Origin: Spirochaetota bacterium
GTDB lineage: Bacteria; Spirochaetota; Spirochaetia; DTKZ01
Direction: 5' to 3'
Length of the DNA: 5,431 bases
NCBI GenBank assembly: GCA_029562045.1
Contig: JAKQWJ010000088.1
Coordinates: 1 to 5,431 of the forward strand
This document shows, piece by piece, positions 1 to 5,180 of this stretch. The notes beneath the pieces were generated by a model. It ran no database searches. It had not been told where the DNA came from and was given only the letters and a program-made list of their open reading frames with translations. A program made the position numbers and the translations under genes. Position 1 is the first letter of the stretch. Every line of letters starts with the position of its first letter.

Positions 1-850
1 TGATGACGATCAGGGCCGTCCCCAGGGCCAGCCGGAGCCCCCCGAAGATCATGGGCAGGGCCCCGGGGAAGATGACATGCCGGAACAGTTTCCAGCCCCG
101 GGCCCCGTAGTTGTGCCCCGCCTCCAGGTAGACCCCCTCGATGTCCCGCACCCCCACCATGGTGTTGATGGCCACCAGAAAAAAAACCGAAACCGCCACC
201 ACCGCCACTTTGGGGCCCTCCCCGAAGGGGTCGGGGAAGACGAGCATCATGATGGGAAAGATGGCGATCTTGGGAAGGACATAGAAGGCGGACAGGGTGG
301 CGTCGATCATGGTGCGGACGGTGCGGCTTATCCCCATCACCATGCCCAGGATGACCCCCGGGACCGACCCGATGAAAAAACCCAGAATCACCCGGAAAAG
401 GGTGGCGTAGAGGTGGCTCTCCGCCAGCAGTTCCCCGGGACTCTCGCTCCCCCGCCCCAGGATCGCCCGGGGGAGGAGCCAGGGGCGGCCGAAGAGGGAA
501 CTGCGGGTGAACTCGTCGTACCGGGTCAGCATCTCCCAGAGCCCGGCGGCTATCCGGGAGGGGGGCGGGAACCAGTCGGGATTCAGTATCTCCGCCCCCA
601 CCAGGAGTTCCCAGCCCAGGATCAGGAGGAGGGGAAAAATCAACGCCAGGGACCTCCGGTACAGGAGGGCATGGCGGCCCGGCACGAAGGCGGAGACCGC
701 CTCCGCCGCCGCCACGACGATGATGAAATTGGCCGCGGCCAGGAGCCACCAGAGGGAGGGCCAGAGGTCCAGGAGGGTGGCGGCGGCGTTGACCGCGAGG
801 AAAACCGCCGCGGGAAGAAGGACCCGCCTCGTCCCGGGGGAAGGCTTCAT
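1..850 (-). CDS. ABC importer permease, NitT/TauT (SsuC/TauC-like) family, 3' end missing
   Basis: This is the membrane subunit of the importer encoded upstream of it. The reading frame starts at ATG 850 and is open for 283 codons to the left edge, so the C-terminus lies outside the window. The inner-membrane-component domain begins near residue 149 (ATLFRVILGFFIG) and carries the EAA cytoplasmic loop that docks on the ATPase at residues 243-262 (EAG, G249, F261-P262), followed by LP at 265-266. Hydrophobic segments lie near residues 10-29, 33-55, 66-84, 150-175, 184-205, 214-233 and from about 259. In usual family members the protein begins with a helix like the one at 66-84, followed by a FPxPS-like segment (here FPPPS, 94-98). 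The first 60 or so residues with two extra helices, and the stretch 109-147, therefore look like additions. The start overlaps the ATPase stop as ATGA, with GGAGG at 858-862 seven bases upstream. The substrate cannot be read from the sequence. Confidence 0.9.
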   Translation of the reverse strand, partial: MKPSPGTRRVLLPAAVFLAVNAAATLLDLWPSLWWLLAAANFIIVVAAAEAVSAFVPGRHALLYRRSLALIFPLLLILGWELLVGAEILNPDWFPPPSRIAAGLWEMLTRYDEFTRSSLFGRPWLLPRAILGRGSESPGELLAESHLYATLFRVILGFFIGSVPGVILGMVMGISRTVRTMIDATLSAFYVLPKIAIFPIMMLVFPDPFGEGPKVAVVAVSVFFLVAINTMVGVRDIEGVYLEAGHNYGARGWKLFRHVIFPGALPMIFGGLRLALGTALIVI

Positions 851-1671
851 GACCCCGCCTCCATGGCCGCCACGACCTCGTCCCGCAGGGCCTCCCAGAC
901 GGCGTAGGAGAGCTCCCCGAACTCCGCCGTCGCCGTGGTATGGATACCCCGGGGACGGGCCAGGGGGACGGGGAACTCCGCCTTCTTCGTCCCCGGGTGG
1001 GCGGTCATCAGGACAACCCGGTCCCCCAGAAGCACCGCCTCGTCGATGCTGTGGGTGATGTAGACCACCGTTTTGCGCTCCTCTTCCCAGAGTTTGAGAA
1101 GTTCCTCCTGCAGAATGGCCCGGGTTTGGGCGTCCAGGGCGCCCAGGGGCTCGTCCATCAGCAGGATCTCCGGGTCGTTGGCCAGGGCCCGGGCGATCCC
1201 GACCCTCTGTTTCATGCCCCCGGAGAGCTGGTGCGGGTAGTGGGAGGCGAACTTGGCCAGCCCCACCCGGTCGATCCAGGCCCTGGCCCGGTTCCGGCGC
1301 TCATCTTTGGGGACCCCCCGCATCTCCAGGCCGAAGGCCACATTTTCCAGAACGGTCTTCCAGGGGAAGACCGCGTGCTCCTGGAACACCACGTTCGCCA
1401 GGGGCCGCCCGGAGTTTCCGGACCGCCGGATGTCCACGCTCCCCGAGGAGGCGGGGACCAGGTCCGCCAGGATCCGCAGGAAGGTGGACTTACCGCAGCC
1501 CGAGGGCCCCACGATGCAGAGAAACTCGCCGTCATCCACGTCGAGGGAGAAATTCTTCAGGGCTTCCACGGGCCCCGTGACCCCGTCGTATACCTTCCAG
1601 ACTCCCCGGGCGACGATTTTGGGCGTCGTCGTCGGGGCGGTCAATTTTTCCCCAGCGCCTTTCTCGCCCAC
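847..1671 (-). CDS. ABC importer ATP-binding protein, NitT/TauT (SsuB/TauB-like) family
   Basis: This cytoplasmic ATPase powers the importer. All nucleotide-binding motifs are intact in the 274-residue frame: Walker A GPSGCGKST at 55-63, Q-loop Gln97 (VVFQEHAVFPW), signature LSGGMKQR at 149-156, Walker B ILLMDEP at 169-175, D-loop GALD at 177-180 and switch His207 (THSIDEA). The Q-loop context with PW and the THSIDEA motif are typical of nitrate/sulfonate/taurine importers, as is the length. The frame can open at GTG 1671, which overlaps the binding-protein gene by 31 bases and has no Shine-Dalgarno sequence in front. An alternative is TTG 1644 (codon 10), whose TTGA overlaps the upstream stop and which follows GGGGAAAAA; it would give 265 residues and mirror the ATGA junction downstream. 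No motif is lost either way. It lies in one operon with the genes on both sides. The family assignment is secure; the transported compound is unknown. Confidence 0.95.
   Translation of the reverse strand: MGEKGAGEKLTAPTTTPKIVARGVWKVYDGVTGPVEALKNFSLDVDDGEFLCIVGPSGCGKSTFLRILADLVPASSGSVDIRRSGNSGRPLANVVFQEHAVFPWKTVLENVAFGLEMRGVPKDERRNRARAWIDRVGLAKFASHYPHQLSGGMKQRVGIARALANDPEILLMDEPLGALDAQTRAILQEELLKLWEEERKTVVYITHSIDEAVLLGDRVVLMTAHPGTKKAEFPVPLARPRGIHTTATAEFGELSYAVWEALRDEVVAAMEAGS
858..862 (-). promoter_or_regulatory. Ribosome binding site of the permease gene
   Basis: GGAGG on the minus strand lies inside the last codons of the ATPase gene, seven bases before ATG 850. It fixes the permease start at the ATGA overlap and fits translational coupling of the two subunits. 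Confidence 0.7.
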
Positions 1672-2657
1672 AGGACATAGCTCGTGTCGGTGACCGACTC
1701 GAGGTCGATGGGCGCGGCGTATTCCACCCGCCGGTTTTCCCGGTGCACCCGTTCCACATCCCGGAGACCCTCCAGGTTGATGGTCAGGTTCGGGTCGTAG
1801 ATCACCGGCTCCGACGCCCTCAGGGCGGCCTCGGTGGTGTTCACATGGGCCAGGTAGGCCTTGAGGTTCTCCGGGGACAGGTAGTCCGCCCCCTGCATCA
1901 GCCCGGCGGCTTCCATCAGGGCCAGGGTGAAGCGGCGGGCCACCTCGGGCTTCTCCTTCAGGAACTTGCCGGAGGCGACGAAGGTCACCGTCATGGCCCC
2001 GGGGGTGAGGTCCTCCGCCAGGGATACCGCGCTTCCCCGGCCCACCGCCTGGTCCCCATAGGGGGAGCCCATGATGCCCGCGTCGATGGACTTGTTCTCC
2101 AGGGCGGCGGGCATGTCGGCGTTGCCCAGGGGAACGATGTTCACGTCCCGGATGGTCAGTTTCCCCCGCTCCAGGGCCTTGGCGGCCAGATACTCGCCGC
2201 CGCTTCCGGGACCGCCCGCCATGGCCACCTTCATCCCCCGAAGGTCCGCCACGGACCTGACCCGGCCGGAGTCAGCCAGATCCTTCCGCACCAGCAGCTT
2301 CGTCGGGCTCCCGGTGAGGGGCTCCGTCGCCCCGGGGGCGATGATCCGCAGGTCCATCCCCTTGGCCCAGGCGTTCCAGGTGGAGGCCACGATGGCGATG
2401 CCGCCGATGTTCACCTTTCCCTGGGTCATGAAGGCGATGACCTCCGTTCCGGACTTCACGCTCTCCACCTGCACATCCAGACCGTACTTGGCGAAGAGCC
2501 CCCGGCTGTTGGCCACGTAGAGGGTGGCGAACTTCATGATGGGCACATAGGCGACGACCACCTTCTCCCGAGGGCTCAGGGGGGCAACCCGTTCCTGGGA
2601 GAGGAGGGAAGCCGAGACGGCCAGAACCAGGACCACGACAGAAATGATTCTTTTCAT
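1641..2657 (-). CDS. Periplasmic substrate-binding protein of a NitT/TauT-type ABC importer
   Basis: This is the first gene of the importer operon; the protein should capture the solute outside the cytoplasmic membrane and deliver it to the permease. The 338-residue product opens with a signal peptide: MKR, a hydrophobic stretch (residues 4-18) and a polar region ending near LLSQ. There is no lipobox cysteine, so a soluble or signal-peptidase I product is likely. The mature part has the two-lobed NMT1/SsuA-like pattern: VVVAYVPIMKFATLYVANSRGLF, then a YGLDVQVE segment, then the NIGGIAIV stretch, later a KLLVRKDL strand and the DLRGMKVAMAGGPGSGGEYLAAKAL loop typical of the ligand site. ATG 2657 is chosen because GGAG at 2665-2668 precedes it by seven bases and because the only upstream in-frame start, TTG 2687, lies in the predicted -10 box. 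The fold class is clear. The ligand is not: members bind nitrate, sulfonates, thiamine precursors, phthalates and others. Confidence 0.93.
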   Translation of the reverse strand: MKRIISVVVLVLAVSASLLSQERVAPLSPREKVVVAYVPIMKFATLYVANSRGLFAKYGLDVQVESVKSGTEVIAFMTQGKVNIGGIAIVASTWNAWAKGMDLRIIAPGATEPLTGSPTKLLVRKDLADSGRVRSVADLRGMKVAMAGGPGSGGEYLAAKALERGKLTIRDVNIVPLGNADMPAALENKSIDAGIMGSPYGDQAVGRGSAVSLAEDLTPGAMTVTFVASGKFLKEKPEVARRFTLALMEAAGLMQGADYLSPENLKAYLAHVNTTEAALRASEPVIYDPNLTINLEGLRDVERVHRENRRVEYAAPIDLESVTDTSYVLWARKALGKN

Positions 2658-2664
2658 ATGGGCT

Positions 2665-2668
2665 CTCC
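2665..2668 (-). promoter_or_regulatory. Ribosome binding site of the substrate-binding protein gene
   Basis: GGAG (in GGAGAG) on the minus strand lies seven bases before ATG 2657. It supports this ATG over the upstream in-frame TTG at 2687, which would add ten charged residues before the signal peptide. Confidence 0.75.
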
Positions 2669-2686
2669 GATTTTTAAAAGTGCTCA

Positions 2687-2715
2687 ATAATAAGTTTTTC
2701 CATGGGCATGGTCAA
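2687..2715 (-). promoter_or_regulatory. Sigma70-type promoter of the ABC importer operon
   Basis: The minus strand has TTGACC (2715-2710) and TATTAT (2692-2687) separated by exactly 17 bases. Each hexamer matches the consensus at five of six positions. Transcription should start near 2680, giving a leader of about 23 bases that holds the GGAG ribosome binding site. The DNA here is AT-richer than the surrounding genes, as expected for a promoter. This is the best promoter match seen in the window. Confidence 0.7.
2700..2711. repeat. Inverted repeat within the importer promoter (possible operator)
   Basis: CCATG and CATGG arms are separated by GG, forming a 12-base perfect inverted repeat. It sits between the -35 and -10 boxes of the importer promoter and touches the -35 box. 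A repressor bound here would block RNA polymerase. It is short, so it could be chance; no second copy was noticed in the divergent region. Confidence 0.3.
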
Positions 2716-2800
2716 CAATCCGAATGGGCAGGGCCCCGGCGGGGGGAAAAAGGGGAGCGGTTCGGAAAAAAAAGCGGCGCCGTTCTTCCATTCCCCCGGA

Positions 2801-2828
2801 GATCGTGTATGATGATGGGCGGACGATC
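2801..2828. repeat. Inverted repeat upstream of the aldolase gene
   Basis: GATCGT (2801-2806) is perfectly repeated in inverse as ACGATC (2823-2828) across a 16-base spacer. The arms bracket the candidate -10 box TATGAT, so this could be an operator. If transcription starts further upstream it could instead form an RNA stem in the leader. The position is suggestive, but six-base arms are weak evidence. Confidence 0.3.
2808..2813 (+). promoter_or_regulatory. Candidate -10 box for the aldolase gene
   Basis: TATGAT matches the sigma70 -10 consensus at five of six positions. The hexamer 17 bases upstream (CTTCCA, 2785-2790) matches the -35 consensus at only three, so an activator may be needed if this is real. 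A start near 2820 would leave a leader of about 40 bases with the strong ribosome binding site at 2846. Confidence 0.35.
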
Positions 2829-2845
2829 CCACATTTTTTCAACCC

Positions 2846-2851
2846 AAGGAG
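2846..2851 (+). promoter_or_regulatory. Ribosome binding site deciding the aldolase start
   Basis: AAGGAG lies eight bases before GTG 2860. A second possible site, GGAG at 2798-2801, lies seven bases before an in-frame ATG at 2809. The GTG start is preferred because the family normally begins directly with the NxLKxxLxxGK segment. Confidence 0.7.
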
Positions 2852-2859
2852 TTCCTGCC

Positions 2860-3606
2860 GTGAAAAATCTTTTAAAAAGAAAACTGAAAGAGGGAAAAAC
2901 CTGCCTGGGCCTCTGGGTGACCATTCCCAGCCCCGACGTTTCCGAGGCCCTGTCCACCCTGGACCTGGACTGGCTCCTCTTCGATCTGGAGCACTCGGCT
3001 CTGAGCGAGCAGGACGCCCAGATTCTGATGCAGGGAATGCGGGGCGAGGAGGTTACTCCCCTGGTGCGGGTGGCCTGGAACGATCCGGTGATGATCAAAA
3101 GGGCCCTGGACATCGGCGCCCACGGGGTCATCGTGCCCATGGTGAACACCCGGGAGGACGCCGTCCGGGCGGTGAAATCCTGCACCTATCCCCCCGCAGG
3201 CATCCGGGGCTGCGGCCCCAAGCGGCCCTGGGTCTTCGACCCCGACTACATGGATAACGCCGATCAGGAGGTTATGGTGATACCCCAGATCGAAACCCGG
3301 GAGGCGGTGGAGAACGCCGACGAGATCTTCTCCGTCCCGGGGGTGGACGTGGGTTTCGTGGGCCCCTTCGATCTGTCCATCTCCATGGGTTTCCGGGGGA
3401 AACAGGACAGCCCGGAGTTCCAGGCGGCGGTGGACCGGGTCCTGGCGGCGGCGAAACGGCAGGGGGTGGTCCCGGGGATGTGGAACGGGGCGGGCAGGCC
3501 CATCGGCCGGCGCATCCAGGAGGGCTGGCGCTTCATCTCCGTGGGTCTGGACCTGACCCTGATGACCGAGGGAGGCCGGGCCGCACTGGCCCGGGCCCGG
3601 GCTTAA
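2860..3606 (+). CDS. HpcH/HpaI family aldolase (pyruvate-type class II aldolase)
   Basis: The 248-residue product is a cytosolic TIM-barrel, metal-dependent aldolase. Relatives cleave 4-hydroxy-2-oxo acids to pyruvate plus an aldehyde (HpcH/HpaI, GarL, YfaU). Key residues match E. coli HpcH: Asp42 and His45 in LFDLEHSA, Arg70, the metal ligands Glu145 (PQIETREA) and Asp171 (VGPFDLSISMG), and Gln143. The IKRALDIGAHGVIVPMVNT and YPPAGIRG segments are family hallmarks. The usual small-residue stretch after RGxG (ARAxRW in HpcH) is replaced by PKRPW at 120-124, next to the active site, which suggests a different acceptor or substrate. Start GTG 2860 follows AAGGAG; an ATG start at 2809 would add 17 residues unlike the family. 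The gene is divergent from the importer operon, with about 200 bp between starts, so co-regulation and a role in breaking down the imported compound are plausible but inferred. The exact substrate is unknown. Confidence 0.92.
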   Translation: MKNLLKRKLKEGKTCLGLWVTIPSPDVSEALSTLDLDWLLFDLEHSALSEQDAQILMQGMRGEEVTPLVRVAWNDPVMIKRALDIGAHGVIVPMVNTREDAVRAVKSCTYPPAGIRGCGPKRPWVFDPDYMDNADQEVMVIPQIETREAVENADEIFSVPGVDVGFVGPFDLSISMGFRGKQDSPEFQAAVDRVLAAAKRQGVVPGMWNGAGRPIGRRIQEGWRFISVGLDLTLMTEGGRAALARARA

Positions 3607-3627
3607 ACCTTCCCCGGCAGAACGGGA

Positions 3628-3648
3628 CCCGAGAAAATCATCTCAGGG
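3628..3648. terminator. Weak hairpin between convergent genes
   Basis: CCC-GAGA (3628-3634) can pair with TCTC-A-GGG (3641-3648) with one bulged A and a six-base loop. It lies 21 bases after the aldolase stop. There is no T-tract, and it shares its GGG with the stronger neighbouring hairpin, so the two are mutually exclusive. A terminator role is doubtful. Confidence 0.25.
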
Positions 3649-3676
3649 GCCGGCGGGTTCCGGAGCCCGCCTCCCC
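3646..3676. terminator. GC-rich hairpin between the aldolase and acetate kinase genes
   Basis: GGCGGG (3652-3657) pairs with CCCGCC (3666-3671) around an eight-base loop, and the outer GGGG (3646-3649) can pair with CCCC (3673-3676) across small bulges. It lies between two convergent stop codons, where a bidirectional terminator is expected. Neither strand has a proper T-run after the stem; the minus strand has only a loose ATTTTC about 10 bases on. It may be a rho-assisted pause or an RNA 3' end. Confidence 0.4.
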
Positions 3677-3687
3677 GGCTCCCGACC

Positions 3688-5025
3688 CTACTTCGGCCGG
3701 GCCAGAATCCTGTCCATCCCCTTCCACTTTTCCAGGTCCCTGGCCAGGTCAGCCTCCCTCTCGGGGTTCCGGTAATCCCTGCTCTGGAAGGAGTAACTGA
3801 AGTTGGTGTGGACGTCGTAGGTCCCCTGCTCCAGGGCGTAAGTGTCCTCGGTCATCACCAGCTCCTCGTCGGTGGGGATGACGAAGACCTTGACCCGGGA
3901 GCGGTCCGTGGAGATGCAGGTCTCGGCGTTGCGGGTCATGGAGACCCGGTTCTTCTCCGGGTCCACTTCGATGCCCATGTATTCCAGCCCCTGGGTGGCG
4001 ATGGCCCGGGTCACGGGGCCCCGCTCGCCCACCCCGGCGGTAAAGACCAGGGCGTCGATGCCCCCTACGGCGGCGGCGTAGGAGCCGATGTACTTGCGGA
4101 TCCGGTAGCCTTCCATGGCCTGGGCCAGCCGGGCCCTCTCGTTCCCCTCGGCGGCGGCGATTTCGATGTCCCTCCGGTCCACCCACTTCTCGGTGACTCC
4201 CAGGACGCCGCTCTTCTTGTTCAGGGCGTTTTCCATGTCGGCGTTGGACATGCCGGTCACCTTCATGATGTAGAAGGCGATGGCCGGGTCGTGGTCGCCG
4301 CTGCGGGTGCCCATCACCAGGCCTTCCAGCGGGGTGAAGCCCATGGAGGTGTCGAAGGAGAGTCCGTTCTTGACGGCGTTGATGCTGGAGCCGTTTCCGA
4401 TGTGGGCGATGACCAGGTTGGTCTGGAAGGGATCCTTGCCCAGCAGGACCGCCGCCCTCTTGGCGGTGTACAGGAACGAGGTGCCGTGAAAACCGTAGCG
4501 GCGCACCCCGTATCGGGTGTACCACTCATAGGGCAGGGCGTAGAGGTAGGATTCCGGCGGCATGGTCTGGTGCCAGGCGGTGTCCATGACGGCGCAGTGG
4601 CGGACCTTGGGGAGGACCGCCTGGGCAGCCCGGATTCCGGTGATGTTCGCCGGGTTGTGCAGCGGCGCCAGCCCCTGGAGTTCCTCGAAAGTCGTGATGA
4701 CCTCCGGGGTGATCGTGACGGACTGGGAGAACTTCTCCCCTCCGTGGACCACCCGGTGCCCCACCGCCATGATTTCATTGACGTTCCCGATGGCCCCCAC
4801 CTGGGGGTCCACCAGGGTGTCCATGATGAGCCGGATGGCGATCTCATGGTTGGGGCACTCCCTGTTCAGATTGTATTCACCCTTGCCCCGGGCCTTGTGC
4901 TTGATGAATGAGCCGGGCTGGGTCACCCGCTCGACGATGCCGGTGGCCAGGGCCGATTTCTTCCGCCAGTCGTAGACCTGATATTTTACCGAGGAACTGC
5001 CGCAGTTCAAAGTCAGAATGACCAT
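3688..5025 (-). CDS. ackA: Acetate kinase, C-terminally extended form
   Basis: The enzyme interconverts acetyl phosphate plus ADP with acetate plus ATP in the cytosol, the last ATP-yielding step of acetate fermentation. With ATG 5025 as Met1 the residues fall on Methanosarcina thermophila numbering: Asn7 (LNCGSSSVKY), Arg91 (GHRVVHGG), His123 (PLHNP), Asp148 (DTAWHQTMP), His180 (GFHGTS), His208 (IAHIGNG) and Arg241 (GTRSGDHDP); a Glu follows in PTDEE. ATG 5025 is preferred over ATG 5028 and TTG 5031 because GGAGG (5032-5036) is six bases away. Oddities: the family normally ends soon after the PTDEE motif at about 400 residues, but this protein is 445 with a roughly 45-residue tail rich in aromatic and charged residues. 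The common HGTSH is HGTSF here, GDIDP is GDHDP, and the usual SGxSxDxRD loop reads TEKWVDRRD. Catalytic residues are retained, so activity is likely. No phosphotransacetylase gene is visible next to it. Confidence 0.95.
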   Translation of the reverse strand: MVILTLNCGSSSVKYQVYDWRKKSALATGIVERVTQPGSFIKHKARGKGEYNLNRECPNHEIAIRLIMDTLVDPQVGAIGNVNEIMAVGHRVVHGGEKFSQSVTITPEVITTFEELQGLAPLHNPANITGIRAAQAVLPKVRHCAVMDTAWHQTMPPESYLYALPYEWYTRYGVRRYGFHGTSFLYTAKRAAVLLGKDPFQTNLVIAHIGNGSSINAVKNGLSFDTSMGFTPLEGLVMGTRSGDHDPAIAFYIMKVTGMSNADMENALNKKSGVLGVTEKWVDRRDIEIAAAEGNERARLAQAMEGYRIRKYIGSYAAAVGGIDALVFTAGVGERGPVTRAIATQGLEYMGIEVDPEKNRVSMTRNAETCISTDRSRVKVFVIPTDEELVMTEDTYALEQGTYDVHTNFSYSFQSRDYRNPEREADLARDLEKWKGMDRILARPK

Positions 5026-5031
5026 CATCAA

Positions 5032-5036
5032 CCTCC
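5032..5036 (-). promoter_or_regulatory. Ribosome binding site of ackA
   Basis: GGAGG on the minus strand is followed by three stacked start codons in one frame: TTG 5031, ATG 5028 and ATG 5025. The spacings are 0, 3 and 6 bases, so ATG 5025 is the best start. Confidence 0.75.
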
Positions 5037-5075
5037 AATTTGATTCTCACGGATTATCGGGAATGGATGCCCCGC

Positions 5076-5104
5076 ATTTTTGCACAGCCCCGCCGGAAAT
5101 TCAA
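5076..5104 (-). promoter_or_regulatory. Candidate promoter of ackA
   Basis: The minus strand carries TTGAAT (5104-5099), a 17-base spacer and AAAAAT (5081-5076), with TGC before the -10 giving an extended -10 element. Each hexamer matches at four of six positions. Transcription from about 5069 would give a leader near 44 bases. A second -10-like GATAAT (5058-5053) has no -35 partner. Confidence 0.45.
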
Positions 5105-5108
5105 GAAC

Positions 5109-5129
5109 GCGGGACAAAAAATTTTTCCC
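5109..5129. repeat. A/T tract with GC-flanked dyad symmetry
   Basis: A run of six A followed by five T lies between GGG and CCC flanks, giving an imperfect dyad just upstream of the ackA -35 box. It could be an UP-element-like or bent-DNA segment, or a regulator site. It stands out against the GC-rich background. Confidence 0.3.
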
Positions 5130-5130
5130 T

Positions 5131-5140
5131 CCGCATGCGG
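5131..5140. repeat. Perfect 10-bp palindrome CCGCATGCGG
   Basis: The palindrome lies between the ackA promoter and the start of the rightmost gene, immediately beside the A/T tract. Its position suits an operator acting on either gene. As an RNA it could not form a stable hairpin because it has almost no loop. Confidence 0.3.
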
Positions 5141-5168
5141 GGCGGAAAATCCTCCCGTGATAGGGGGC

Positions 5169-5178
5169 GTGAGCTCAC
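5169..5178. repeat. Perfect 10-bp palindrome GTGAGCTCAC
   Basis: The palindrome sits directly before TTG 5181 and starts with an in-frame GTG. It may be an operator over the translation start region of the rightmost gene, or simply coding sequence if that GTG is used. Confidence 0.25.
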
Positions 5179-5180
5179 CA

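Noticed and set aside
77..907. Plus-strand open frame opposite the permease
   Set aside because: The product is Gly/Pro/Glu/His-rich and unlike any protein family; the opposite strand encodes a coherent membrane protein with an EAA loop.
1743..2690. Long plus-strand open frame (315 codons) opposite the binding-protein gene
   Set aside because: It is antisense to a clear gene, is rich in Gly, His, Pro and Arg, and has no family motifs. GC-rich coding DNA commonly leaves such open antisense frames.
2764..2790. Minus-strand terminator-like signal: CGGCGCCG followed by a T run
   Set aside because: The 8-base palindrome has no room for a loop and so cannot form a stable hairpin, and there is no minus-strand gene ending nearby.
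2809..2859. ATG 2809 as the aldolase start, adding 17 residues
   Set aside because: It has GGAG seven bases upstream, so it is possible, but the added residues do not fit the family N-terminus, and GTG 2860 has a stronger AAGGAG site.
2658..2859. Thiamine pyrophosphate riboswitch in front of the importer, as for some NitT-type thiamine precursor importers
   Set aside because: The predicted leader is only about 23 bases, and no CUGAGA-type conserved core is seen in the intergenic region.
3808..4911. Plus-strand open frame (367 codons) opposite acetate kinase
   Set aside because: It is the antisense shadow of an unambiguous acetate kinase gene, with Gly/Val/Asp/His-rich low-complexity sequence.
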